35,190 bases of DNA from Phycisphaera sp. (lineage in GTDB: Bacteria > Planctomycetota > Phycisphaerae > Phycisphaerales > Zrk34): NCBI GenBank assembly GCA_016125285.1, contig WGMA01000077.1, forward strand, positions 1 to 35,190, read 5' to 3'. Below, in pieces: positions 25,103-33,656 of this stretch; the first letter of the stretch is position 1, and each line of letters opens with the position of its first letter. Under the pieces are notes generated by a model. It was given only the letters and a program-made list of their open reading frames with translations. It made no database searches and was not told where the DNA came from. Both the position numbers and the translations under genes were made by a program.

Positions 25103-25489
25103 ATGACGACATTCGCCCACCTGACCATCGCCACGCGGGACGTCTACGCCACCGCGGAGTTCTTCGAAAAAGCGCTCGGCTGGAAGGACATCGCCGTGCC
25201 CAACAACACGCCGCTGCTGGCGCGTTGGCTGGCGATGGGCGACGGGCAGCAGCTGCACATCATCAACGTCGACGGGTTCGAGCCGTCGCCGTTCGAGCAG
25301 GAGTTCGGGCGGCACTTCGCGATCTTCCACGCGTCGTACGACTTCGACGATCTTCAGGCGCGTCTGCGTGAGCACGGCGCGGAACTGATCGCCGCGGTGC
25401 GCCCCACGCCGTTCCGTCGATTCTTCTTCCGTGATCCCAACGGCTACGTGTTCGAGGTCATCGATCGCGACCAGTACGTGATAGAATGA
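25103..25489 (+). CDS. VOC (glyoxalase/bleomycin-resistance) family protein
   Basis: 128 residues, no signal peptide, so cytoplasmic. Two beta-alpha-beta-beta-beta repeats: FAHLTIATRDVYATAEFFEKALGWK at the N-terminus and FFFRDPNGYVFEVIDRD at the C-terminus. Metal-ligand candidates are H6, H52 and/or H71, and E118. Members isomerise, cleave or bind small molecules such as methylglyoxal adducts, and the substrate cannot be told from sequence. The start is ATG 25103 (MTTFAHL), where homology begins; GTG 25067 is in frame but adds unconserved residues. It sits 45 bp after the DUF1501 gene, possibly as a passenger of the operon. Confidence 0.85.
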   Translation: MTTFAHLTIATRDVYATAEFFEKALGWKDIAVPNNTPLLARWLAMGDGQQLHIINVDGFEPSPFEQEFGRHFAIFHASYDFDDLQARLREHGAELIAAVRPTPFRRFFFRDPNGYVFEVIDRDQYVIE

Positions 25490-25562
25490 CTCCGTAGCGG
25501 CGCGCGCCTAGGGTTCGACGACCGCGGTAGATCCCATCACATACAGACGGATGAGGCACGCC

Positions 25563-26465
25563 ATGACCAGACTGTTGTTGTTGACGACGCTGTTGATCGG
25601 GGCGCTGTCCGCCCCGTCGGTTCACGCCGCGGAGCGGATCCTGCTCTGGCCGCAGGGGCAGGCGCCGGGCGAGATCGTCGACGCGGAGGACAGCGAGTCG
25701 CGCCCCGCGCGGCCGACGCTCGACCTCTACCCCGTCGACAAGGACAAGGCGAACGGATGCGCCGTGGTCGTGTGCCCCGGCGGCGGGTACGGCGGGCTGG
25801 CGATGGATCACGAGGGCAAGCAGGTCGGCGAGTTCTTCAACAGCCACGGCGTGTCGGCCTTCGTGCTGCGGTACCGTCACAGCCCGCAGTACAAGCACCC
25901 GGCCCCGATGCTCGACGTCCATCGCGCCCTGCGCTACGTGCGCGCCAACGCCGACAAATACGGCATCGACCCCAAGCGGATCGGCGTCATGGGCTTCAGC
26001 GCCGGCGGACACCTGGCGTCGACCGCCGCGACGCACTTTGACGACGGTGACGCCAACGCCGCCGATCCGATCGACCGCGTGTCGTGTCGGCCGGACTTCG
26101 CGATCCTCTGCTACCCGGTCATCAGCATCGACACCACCAAGCCCTACACGCACAAGGGATCGAGCTACAACCTCGTCGGCAAAGAGCCCGACCCGGCCCT
26201 GATCGAACAGCTGAGCAACGCACGGCAGGTCACGAAGGACACGCCGCCGTGCTTCATCTTCCAGACCGACGCCGACACCGCCGTGCCCGCGGAGAACAGC
26301 GTGTACTTCTACCTCGCGCTGCGTGAGCACAAGATCCCCGCGGAGATGCACATCTTCCGCCCGGGGCGTCACGGCCTCGGCCTGGCGCCGAACGACCCGG
26401 TGCTGAAGGTCTGGCCGGACCTGCTGATCAACTGGATGAACCTCATGAAGTACCTCGGGGAATGA
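25563..26465 (+). CDS. Exported alpha/beta-hydrolase, esterase / acetyl-xylan-esterase-like
   Basis: 300 residues with a signal peptide (about 1-22, SVHAAERIL). Oxyanion region CPGGGYGGL (about 71-79), nucleophile elbow G-F-S146-A-G-G, acid D238 (DADTAVP) and H270 (RHGLGLA) make a full catalytic triad. Relatives in the BD-FAE/lipase-like group remove acetyl or other acyl groups from plant or algal polysaccharides, which would suit a sulfatase locus; substrate is inferred. The start is ATG 25563, since GAGG at 25553-25556 precedes it by 6 nt, and the in-frame ATG 25551 overlaps that site. It is followed after 26 bp by the lipoprotein gene. Confidence 0.9.
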   Translation: MTRLLLLTTLLIGALSAPSVHAAERILLWPQGQAPGEIVDAEDSESRPARPTLDLYPVDKDKANGCAVVVCPGGGYGGLAMDHEGKQVGEFFNSHGVSAFVLRYRHSPQYKHPAPMLDVHRALRYVRANADKYGIDPKRIGVMGFSAGGHLASTAATHFDDGDANAADPIDRVSCRPDFAILCYPVISIDTTKPYTHKGSSYNLVGKEPDPALIEQLSNARQVTKDTPPCFIFQTDADTAVPAENSVYFYLALREHKIPAEMHIFRPGRHGLGLAPNDPVLKVWPDLLINWMNLMKYLGE

Positions 26466-26491
26466 CGCCCGATACGCGAGAAGGAACGAAC

Positions 26492-27166
26492 ATGATGCGA
26501 GAGACGATGCGTGTGTTGGGCGCCGCGGCGCTGGTCGCGGCGATGACAGCGGTGGGGTGCGGCAAGGGTGATGCGCCGGGTGGTGCGGCGAAGCCGACCT
26601 CGCCGAGCGCGCCCGCCGTGACGGAGGCCGCGCCGGATAAGCCCGCCGAGTCGACCACCACCGCCGCCGAGGCGCCGTCGCCCGACGCGCCGCTCGAGCC
26701 GACGTACACCGAACTGAAGTCGTCCGTCGAACTGACGACTTCGTGGGACCACGAGGCGATGACGCTCGGCCTGCCCGCAGGTTGGACGGTCGCCAAGGGC
26801 GAGAACCGCCTGCGGATCGCGTCGATCGTGCCGGAGAACCCGGAGATGCCGCAGATCGCGGTCTCGAAGCTCGGCATCGATTACGGCGGGCTCGAGGCGA
26901 ACCTCGCGCTGTGGCGCTCGCAGGTCGGCATCGGCACGAAGGCGTCGCCGGAAGAGATGGCCAAGGAGATCACGGCGGTGAAGGTGTCGGACCGTCCGTC
27001 GGCGCTGGTCGACATCGCCGGTCCGCAGGGACGCATGCTGCTGCTCGTGCTGCCCGACGAGACGAACAGCCGCACGTGGTTCTTCAAGATGAGTGGCCAC
27101 AACGAGCACGTCGCCCAGCTGCACGACGCGTTCATCGCGATCGTCAAGTCGATCAAGCTCAAGTAG
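26492..27166 (+). CDS. Putative lipoprotein of unknown function
   Basis: 224 residues. The lipoprotein signal ends in A-V-G-C23, so diacylglyceryl attachment at Cys23 is expected. Residues 25-75 are a Pro/Ala/Thr-rich linker, and residues 80-224 form a compact domain (LGLPAGWTVAKGENRLRIASIVPENPEMPQIAVSKLG, ending in HDAFIAIVKSIKLK). The pattern of a predicted extracellular domain that reads amphipathic beta then C-terminal helix recalls planctomycete proteins annotated only as hypothetical; I do not recognise a function. The start is ATG 26492 with AAGGA 6 nt upstream. An in-frame ATG 26462 overlaps the esterase stop but would bury the signal peptide. Last plus-strand gene before the convergent operon, 14 bp from its end, with no visible terminator. 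Confidence 0.82.
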   Translation: MMRETMRVLGAAALVAAMTAVGCGKGDAPGGAAKPTSPSAPAVTEAAPDKPAESTTTAAEAPSPDAPLEPTYTELKSSVELTTSWDHEAMTLGLPAGWTVAKGENRLRIASIVPENPEMPQIAVSKLGIDYGGLEANLALWRSQVGIGTKASPEEMAKEITAVKVSDRPSALVDIAGPQGRMLLLVLPDETNSRTWFFKMSGHNEHVAQLHDAFIAIVKSIKLK

Positions 27167-27180
27167 AGTCCGTCAAGCCG

Positions 27181-28656
27181 TCACGCCATCACGCCTTCCG
27201 CGACCACGCCGTGCACGTCGGTCAGGCGGTAGTCGCGTCCCTGGAAGCGGAACGTCAGCCGCTCGTGGTCCATGCCCATCAGGTGCATGATCGTGGCGTT
27301 GAAGTCGTGCACGTGCATCGCGTCGCGCACGGGCGCGTAGCCGAAGTCGTCGGTCTCGCCGTAGATGTGCCCGCCCTTCACGCCGCCGCCCGCCATCCAC
27401 ACGCTGTACGCTTCCTTGTGGTGGTCGCGACCGACGGACGTCTTCTTGCCCTCGCCGTTGTTGCCCTGCGCCATCGGCGTCCGCCCGAACTCCGCCGACC
27501 ACACGATCAGCGTGTCGTCGAGCATGCCGCGCTGCTTGAGGTCCTTGATCAGCGCCGCGATCGGCTGGTCGACCTGCGCCGTCTTCTTCGGCAGCGATCC
27601 GAACACGCTGCCGTGCATGTCCCAGCCCTGGTCGAACAGCTGCACGAACCGCACGCCGCGCTCCACCATCCGGCGCGCCAGCAGGCAGTTGTTCGCGAAG
27701 CTCGTCTTGCCCGGCGCCGTGCCGTACATCTCGTGGATGTGCTTCGGCTCGTGCGAGATGTCCATCAGCTCCGGCACCGACGTCTGCATGCGGTAGGCCA
27801 TCTCGTACTGCGCGATGCGCGTGGCGATCTCCGGGTCGCCCACGTCCGCGAGCTGCGCCTTGTTGAGCACGTTGACCGAGTCGATGATCCGCCGACGGTC
27901 GCCGGAGTCGATGCCGCTGGGGTTCGACAGGAACAGCACCGGGTCGCCCTGGCTGCGGAACTCGATGCCCTGGTACACCGTCGGCAGGAACCCGCTGCCC
28001 CACGCGCTGTTGCCCGCGCCGAGCACCTGCCCCGTCACCATCACCACGAAGCCCGGCAGGTTCTGGTTCTCGCTGCCCAGCCCGTACGTCGCCCACGAGC
28101 CGATGCTCGGCCGGCCGAACCGGTTGAAGCCCGTCAGCAGGAACATCTGCGCCGGCGCGTGGTTGAACTGGTCCGTGTGCAGCGTCTTGATCACGCACAT
28201 CTCGTCGGCCACCGTCTGCAGGTGCGGCAGCAGGTTCGACAGCGGGATGCCCGACTCGCCGCACCGGCTGAAGTTGAACTTCTTGTCGGTCGGCGTGCCC
28301 AGCAGCGTCGGCTGCTCGCGGATGAACGCCAGCTGCTTGCCCTTGAAGAACTCGTCCGGGCACAGCTCGCCGTTGCGCTGCTGCAGCACCGGCCGGTAGT
28401 TGAACAGGTCCAGGTGCGACGGCGCGCCGACGAGATGGATGTAGATCACGCTCTTCGCCCGCGCCGGAAAGTGCGAAGGCTTCGGCGTCATCGGCGACTC
28501 ATGGACGAAGCGCTTGTGCGCGGGCGCCGCGATCAGGTCCTTCGCCAGCAACGACCCCAACGCCGCGCCGCCGATGCCCATGCCGAGGCGCTGAAACATC
28601 TGGCGGCGGGCCATATCGATTGTGGATTTCGGAGTTCGGATTTCGGATTGGTTCAT
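27181..28656 (-). CDS. DUF1501 protein, last gene of the ECF-sigma operon
   Basis: 491 residues. DUF1501 landmarks: [98 protein letters not shown] and [18 protein letters not shown] signal-like stretch [23 protein letters not shown] follows the start, with a twin Arg. It is only moderately similar to the copy at 23585-25057. The start is taken as ATG 28656, with GGTG 6 nt upstream; GTG 28665 and ATG 28614 are possible. Oddity: the first dozen residues before MARRQ are encoded by one arm of an inverted repeat (28618-28649). It follows the PSD1 gene by 128 bp and is presumably its partner. Confidence 0.92.
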   Translation of the reverse strand: MNQSEIRTPKSTIDMARRQMFQRLGMGIGGAALGSLLAKDLIAAPAHKRFVHESPMTPKPSHFPARAKSVIYIHLVGAPSHLDLFNYRPVLQQRNGELCPDEFFKGKQLAFIREQPTLLGTPTDKKFNFSRCGESGIPLSNLLPHLQTVADEMCVIKTLHTDQFNHAPAQMFLLTGFNRFGRPSIGSWATYGLGSENQNLPGFVVMVTGQVLGAGNSAWGSGFLPTVYQGIEFRSQGDPVLFLSNPSGIDSGDRRRIIDSVNVLNKAQLADVGDPEIATRIAQYEMAYRMQTSVPELMDISHEPKHIHEMYGTAPGKTSFANNCLLARRMVERGVRFVQLFDQGWDMHGSVFGSLPKKTAQVDQPIAALIKDLKQRGMLDDTLIVWSAEFGRTPMAQGNNGEGKKTSVGRDHHKEAYSVWMAGGGVKGGHIYGETDDFGYAPVRDAMHVHDFNATIMHLMGMDHERLTFRFQGRDYRLTDVHGVVAEGVMA

Positions 28657-28781
28657 GTCGTTCACCGTTCCTGTTTAGCGACGACCCGCAGGCTGTGTGT
28701 CGTCGGATCTTTGTTGTGCCTTATATGGTCGAACCTCGGCGGGATTTCAAATCCGAAATCCGCAATCCGAAATCCGCAATC
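28618..28781. repeat. Inverted pair of 32-bp repeats around a gene junction
   Basis: The 32 bp at 28618-28649 match the reverse complement of 28750-28781 at 29 positions. Each arm is built from short units of the type GGATTTCGGATT. The left arm lies inside the start of the DUF1501 gene; the right arm begins 3 bp after the PSD1 stop codon. In RNA the arms could form a long hairpin with a loop of about 100 nt. The low-complexity units recall A+T-richer extragenic repeats often found between planctomycete genes (recollection, not searched). Confidence 0.8.
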
Positions 28782-28784
28782 AAA

Positions 28785-31700
28785 TCACCCCTTGGTGACG
28801 GTCTCATCCAGGTTCAGCAGCACGTTCGCCACGCGGAACCACGCCGCGAGTTCGACGTGGTCGAGCTGCTTCGGCGGCGTGTAGCCCTTGACGGTGCGGA
28901 TCAGCTCTTCGGCTTCCTTCGGCGACTTCTTGAGCTGCGCCAGCTCGCGCTCGTACACGCCGGCCAGGTGCTCGGCCTCGAACGACGTCGGCTCGCGGAC
29001 CAGCACGCGGCGGAAGGCGTAGGTGACCTTGTCACGCGTGTCGGCGCCGGCGCGGTCCTGCATCACGCGTGCCGCGAGGGCCAGGCCCATCTCCACGTAC
29101 GCCTCGTCGTTCAGCAGGGTCAGCGCCTGCAGCGGCGTGTTGGTGCGGGCGCGGTTGGGCACGCACGCGGCCCGGTCGGGCGCGTCGAAGTTCACCATGC
29201 TCGGGTACGGCGCCGCACGCCGCCAGATCACGTACACGCCGCGGCGGAAACGATCCTCACCCGTTGACGTGTTGAACTTCGGTTCGTTGCGGCCGACCTG
29301 TCGCCAGATGCCCGGCGGCTGTGGCGGGTACACAGGCTCGCCGTACATCTTCTCGCTGAGCAGGCCGCTGACCCGCAGCGCCGAGTCACGGATCTGCTCG
29401 GCGGACAGGCGGAACCGCGGCCCGCGGGCGTACAGCAGGTTCACCGGGTCGCGCTCGACGAGCTCCGGCGTCACCTTCGACGACTGGCGGTACGCGGCCG
29501 ACATCGCGATCAGCTTGTGCATGTGCTTCATCGACCAGCCGGACTCGATGAACTCCACCGCCAGCCAGTCGAGCAGCTTCGGGTGCGTCGGCGGCTCGCA
29601 CTGCGTGCCGAAGTCTTCCTGCGTGGCGACGATGCCGCGGCTCATGAACGCCGCCCACCAGCGGTTGACCGTCACCCGCGCCGTCAGCGGGTTCTCCGGG
29701 CTCATCAGCCACTGCGCAAAGCCCAGGCGGTTCTTCGGCAGGTCCGGGTCGAGCGGATGCAGCGTCGCGGGCGTGCCGGGCTCGACCTCCTGGCCCGGGT
29801 GCAGGTAGTTGCCGCGCATCATCACGTGCGTCTCGCGCGGCTTGTCCATCTCCACCATCACCAGCGTCGTGGGCGGCTCGATGTTGTCCAGCTCACGCTT
29901 CACCGCCTCCATCTCCGAGCGGATCTTGTCGGCGACGGGGTTGGCCTTCGCGTAATAATCGTCGATAACCTTCTGTTCCTTCTTCGACCGCTTGTCGTCC
30001 TTCATCAGAAGGGTGGCGACCTCCTTCGGCAATCCCAATGCGTCGCCCGAGCCGGTCAACGCGGACAGACGCAGTCGTCCGATGACCCGGCCGCGGCCGA
30101 AGTTCTGGTCGAGCGTGAAGGTGAGCACCGTCTCGCCGCCGTCGGCGTTCAGCGGCTTGTCGGTCTGGAAGGTCGCCCAGTGCGGTTTGTGGAACTGGTC
30201 GGCGATCGCCCAGCCGGTCTTGCCGTTGCCGTCGATGAGGCCGCCGACGTCCCAGTTCGGCTGGCTGTAGTCGGCGCGGGGGTCGGTGAGCTTGACGGGC
30301 GCCGCCTTGCCGGGCGTCTTCGCCGTCGCCGCGGTGACGGTGAACTCGTTGAGCACGAAGTTGCTCCGCTCCTCGTCGCCGCGCCCGGGCCCCTTGCCGG
30401 GCAGGCTGTCGTCGGTGAGGGTCTCGATCTTGAAGCCGGTGATGTTCGTCAGCGAGGTCTGGGCGGTGAAGGTGTAGACGGTGGTGCCCGGCACGGTGCC
30501 GCCCAGCAGCACCGATCCGTCGTCGAGCACCTCGTACGTCTCGCCGCCGGTGGTCTCGAACGCCGCGGGTCGGAGCGTCGTCCACTTGGGCGGGTGGCGC
30601 AGCGCCTCGGCGGCGTCGCGTTCCCAACGCTTCTGATCGGCCGCGGCCTGCGTCGTCGCCGCGTCGTACTTCGCCTTCAGCGCCGCGTATTTGCCGTGCA
30701 GGTCCGCGTACTTGCCGCGCTGCTGCTCGGGCAGCGGCAGGGCCATCTTCGGCCCGACAAAATCGAACGTGACGCCCGCCTTCTGCTTGACCTCCAGCGG
30801 CGTGTTGTTGAAGTACGCGAACAGCTGGTAGTACTCGTTCTGCGTGAACGGATCGTACTTGTGGCTGTGGCACTGGCAGCACTCGATCGTCGTGCCGAGC
30901 CAGACCGTGCCGGTCGTGTTGACGCGGTCGAACACCTGGTTCGTGCGATTCTCTTCGGGATGCACGCCCGCCTCGACGTTGCACGTCGTGAGCCGGTGGA
31001 ACCCCGTGGCGACGCGCGTGTCGACCGTCGCGTCCGGCAGCAGATCACCGGCCAACTGATCGATCGTGAACTCGTCGAACGGCATGTCCGCGTTCATCGC
31101 CTTGATCACCCAGTCGCGATACGCCCAGTTCTCGCGGATCTGGTCGGCCTGGAACCCGTTCGAGTCCGCGTAACGCGCCAGATCCAGCCACTGCCGCGCC
31201 CATTTCTCGCCGTAGCGCGGCGAGGCCAGCAGGCGGTCGACCACCTTCTCGTAAGCTTCGGGCGATTGGTCGGCGAGGAACGCGTCGGCTTCTTCCGGCG
31301 TCGGCGGGATGCCGATCAGGTCGAGGTACACGCGCCGAAGCAGCTTCGCGGGGTCTTCCTCGCGGCTGGGCGTCAGCTTCTCGGCGTCGAGCCGCGCCAG
31401 CACGAAGCGGTCGATCGGCGTGCGGCACCACGACGCGTCGCTCACCGCCGGCAGCTCCGGCCGCACCGGCTTGATGTACGCCCAGTGCTTGCGATGCGAT
31501 CCGTCGTCCGGCCACACCGCGCCCTCCTTGATCCAACGACGCAGCAGGTCGACCTCCTCGGCCTTCAGCGGCGCCTTGCTCGGCGGCATACGCTCGTCGT
31601 CGTCCTGCAGCGTGAGCCGACGGATCATCTCCGACGCGTCGGGATCGCCCGGCACGATCGGCTTGTGCGCCAGATCGCTCTCGGTCATCGCCGCGGCGCG

Positions 31701-31913
31701 ATACGTCAACAACACGCCGCCCTTACGCTTCTCGCGGCCGTGGCATTTCATGCACTGCGCGTCGAGCAGCGGCTTGATGTCACGCGCGAAGTCGACCGGC
31801 TCGACGGCGCGCGCCGTCGGCGTCAGCACGGTCAGCATCGTCAGCGACAGCGTTGTCGCCGACAGCAGCGTCGTGAGCGGGGTGTTACGGAGGCAGCGCA
31901 TGATCTGAGTCAT
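28785..31913 (-). CDS. PSD1 / planctomycete cytochrome C protein (PSCyt1-DUF1549-DUF1553)
   Basis: 1042 residues. Signal peptide about 1-36 (PTARAVEP). PSCyt1 with haem motif C54-M-K-C-H and RMPPSKAPL; DUF1549 at about 160-370 (PIDRFVLARLDAEKLTPS, RVYLDLIGIPPTPEEADAFLAD, QWLDLARYADSNGFQ) with a second CxxCH in CCQCHSHKYD (about 345); a middle beta-rich part, roughly 430-630, with discoidin-like features (TNITGFKIETLTDDSLPGKGPGRGDE); DUF1553 at about 730-1035 (ARVTVNRWWAAFMSRGIVATQEDFG, MSAAYRQSS, NTPLQALTLLNDEAYVE). Its middle differs from that of the other PSD1 protein, which carries a GH32-associated-type module, so the two pairs probably handle different targets. The start is ATG 31913 with GAGG 8 nt upstream. 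It sits 9 bp after the FecR-like gene, in the same operon. Confidence 0.93.
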   Translation of the reverse strand: MTQIMRCLRNTPLTTLLSATTLSLTMLTVLTPTARAVEPVDFARDIKPLLDAQCMKCHGREKRKGGVLLTYRAAAMTESDLAHKPIVPGDPDASEMIRRLTLQDDDERMPPSKAPLKAEEVDLLRRWIKEGAVWPDDGSHRKHWAYIKPVRPELPAVSDASWCRTPIDRFVLARLDAEKLTPSREEDPAKLLRRVYLDLIGIPPTPEEADAFLADQSPEAYEKVVDRLLASPRYGEKWARQWLDLARYADSNGFQADQIRENWAYRDWVIKAMNADMPFDEFTIDQLAGDLLPDATVDTRVATGFHRLTTCNVEAGVHPEENRTNQVFDRVNTTGTVWLGTTIECCQCHSHKYDPFTQNEYYQLFAYFNNTPLEVKQKAGVTFDFVGPKMALPLPEQQRGKYADLHGKYAALKAKYDAATTQAAADQKRWERDAAEALRHPPKWTTLRPAAFETTGGETYEVLDDGSVLLGGTVPGTTVYTFTAQTSLTNITGFKIETLTDDSLPGKGPGRGDEERSNFVLNEFTVTAATAKTPGKAAPVKLTDPRADYSQPNWDVGGLIDGNGKTGWAIADQFHKPHWATFQTDKPLNADGGETVLTFTLDQNFGRGRVIGRLRLSALTGSGDALGLPKEVATLLMKDDKRSKKEQKVIDDYYAKANPVADKIRSEMEAVKRELDNIEPPTTLVMVEMDKPRETHVMMRGNYLHPGQEVEPGTPATLHPLDPDLPKNRLGFAQWLMSPENPLTARVTVNRWWAAFMSRGIVATQEDFGTQCEPPTHPKLLDWLAVEFIESGWSMKHMHKLIAMSAAYRQSSKVTPELVERDPVNLLYARGPRFRLSAEQIRDSALRVSGLLSEKMYGEPVYPPQPPGIWRQVGRNEPKFNTSTGEDRFRRGVYVIWRRAAPYPSMVNFDAPDRAACVPNRARTNTPLQALTLLNDEAYVEMGLALAARVMQDRAGADTRDKVTYAFRRVLVREPTSFEAEHLAGVYERELAQLKKSPKEAEELIRTVKGYTPPKQLDHVELAAWFRVANVLLNLDETVTKG

Positions 31914-31922
31914 AAGTAAACC

Positions 31923-33620
31923 TCAGCGGAGTGGCGATCGCGTAGCGGGCGTCGCGGGGGCGCGGGCGACGTCCCGGTCGTTGACGATGTCGAGCTTCAC
32001 GTCGTCGATGAGCACCTGACGCATGCCGGGCTTCGCACCGGGCACGGCTTCGATCACGATAAACAGCGTCTGGCCGCGGAACGGCGTGTGCAGCGGCGAG
32101 TGGAACGTCATCGTGGCGGTGGACGCGCCGCCCGGCGGGGGCATCACCGGGTCGCGCCAGACCTGCAGCGGCAGCCGCGGCCCCGACTCGAGCGAGCCGG
32201 TGTAAAGACCCACCGTGTACAGCGACCCGTGCAACCGATCCGCGTGCGCCAGTCGGCCCACCGTCAGCGACAGCCGATACGTCACGTCCTCCGCGATCTC
32301 GCCCACGGCCTGGTGCATCGACGCGTGCGCGAGGCGGCCGTCCTCGAACGTCTTGGCGTTGAGGTACGCCCACTGCTCGCCGTTGGGCGGCGTGGGGGTG
32401 GTGCCCGCGACGTCGACCGCCGCACGCTCGGCGCCGATGACACCGGCGTTGACATGCATGCCTACGGCGTTGGCTACCGGGTGCGACATCAGCGTCCAGC
32501 CCGACGCCGCCAGTTGGGCGTGGTCCGTGTGCGGGTATTCGAAGCTCGCGTTGGCGATGGTCGGGGCGCGGCTCGACGTTGGCTCACGCAACGCGGCGAA
32601 CCGCCCGGCGTCGGCGATGATGGCGGTCGTGATGTAACCGTCAGGCGCGATGTCGAGGCCGTCGTCGCGGGTGAGCGTCACGTGCTGGGTGATGCCGACG
32701 TAGCGGTCGGCCACGTCGGCCTTGATCTCACCGCGAAACACGCTGGCGCGGAGACGGCCGGTCGCATCAACGTCGACGCCCAACTCCGTGCCCGCATCCG
32801 TGAACGTGGCGCCGGGGGCGTCGAGCTTAAACCCGCCGGGCGTGTGGGTCGTGGACAGGACGACCCGGCCGCGGATCAGCTCGGCGTGATGTGCGCCACG
32901 AATCGCCAACTCCGTCGGGCCCTGCACACGCAGCGTCGCGCCGTCGTCGAAGGCCACGACCGCCCGCGCGTCGGCCGCCAGCGTCAGCGCCTCGATGCCG
33001 ATCGGATCGTTGCGGCGAAGGGCGGTCTGGTCCGCGGTGATGATCACGCCGGTCGCCTCACGCAGCGTCGCTACCGCGTCGTCGATGATCCGCGGACCAT
33101 CGGGCTGCGCGGGTTGCGTTGCCGGGGTGGGCGGCGTGGTCTGCGTGGCTTGCGGCGACGCGTCGGGCCGCGTCGTGCCGGGCGTCGGCGCGCGTGTCTG
33201 AGTCGTCGCGACGATCGGTCCGCCGCCGTCACCGGCGTCATCGGGCGACGGCGTGGGAATGCTCGTCACGTTCACCGCGATCAACGCGCCGAACGCGATC
33301 ATCGCCGCGAGGCCCACCACCCAGGCGAAGCGACCGATCGTCGCGACGGGGCCGTGCGCCGCGTCGTCGCGCGTCACGCCGTCCGGCCCGACGCCCGCCG
33401 CACGCAGCTCGCCGATCGCGCGCCGCGTCGCCTCCGACTCGATCGTCCAACGAAGCGTGTTGTGCAGGTCGACACGCCGGAGGTAGTGCGACTGCGCCGT
33501 CGTGTCGCCGTCGAGCAGCGTGTCGAGCCGCGCGTAGTCCGCGTGGGTCGCCGCGCCCTCGATGACCGCATCGATCAGCGTGTCGAGCTCGCTCGGGTTG
33601 TCGGGGTGTGCGTTTTGCAT
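31923..33620 (-). CDS. FecR-domain anti-sigma-like membrane protein with C-terminal beta-sandwich
   Basis: 565 residues. Cytoplasmic N-terminus (1-95) resembling anti-sigma regions that bind the partner sigma factor; one membrane helix at about 96-120; a Pro/Thr-rich linker (about 121-175); a FecR domain at about 195-325 (ALTLAADARAVVAFDDGATLRVQGPTELAI, RGRVVLST, FTDAGTELGVDVD); and a C-terminal region from about 365 (NASFEYPHTDHAQLAASGW ending VLIDDVKLDIV) that reads like a carbohydrate-binding galactose-binding-like sandwich. FecR proteins carry an envelope signal to an ECF sigma. The sigma gene lies 36 bp upstream and the PSD1 gene 9 bp downstream, so the system probably controls that operon. 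Ligand binding by the C-terminal domain is inference. The ribosome site is weak. Confidence 0.88.
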   Translation of the reverse strand: MQNAHPDNPSELDTLIDAVIEGAATHADYARLDTLLDGDTTAQSHYLRRVDLHNTLRWTIESEATRRAIGELRAAGVGPDGVTRDDAAHGPVATIGRFAWVVGLAAMIAFGALIAVNVTSIPTPSPDDAGDGGGPIVATTQTRAPTPGTTRPDASPQATQTTPPTPATQPAQPDGPRIIDDAVATLREATGVIITADQTALRRNDPIGIEALTLAADARAVVAFDDGATLRVQGPTELAIRGAHHAELIRGRVVLSTTHTPGGFKLDAPGATFTDAGTELGVDVDATGRLRASVFRGEIKADVADRYVGITQHVTLTRDDGLDIAPDGYITTAIIADAGRFAALREPTSSRAPTIANASFEYPHTDHAQLAASGWTLMSHPVANAVGMHVNAGVIGAERAAVDVAGTTPTPPNGEQWAYLNAKTFEDGRLAHASMHQAVGEIAEDVTYRLSLTVGRLAHADRLHGSLYTVGLYTGSLESGPRLPLQVWRDPVMPPPGGASTATMTFHSPLHTPFRGQTLFIVIEAVPGAKPGMRQVLIDDVKLDIVNDRDVARAPATPATRSPLR

Positions 33621-33656
33621 GATTGCTTGCGTTGCCGCGTCATCGCGGCGTGTCGT

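Noticed and set aside
26743-28884. Long plus-strand ORF (713 aa) over the lipoprotein and DUF1501 genes
   Set aside because: It runs out of frame through one real gene and antisense to another; composition is His/Arg-rich and repeat-derived, with no domain.
29517-31919. Long plus-strand ORF (800 aa) opposite the second PSD1 gene
   Set aside because: Antisense to a protein with clear haem motifs and family domains; the translation has no recognisable feature.
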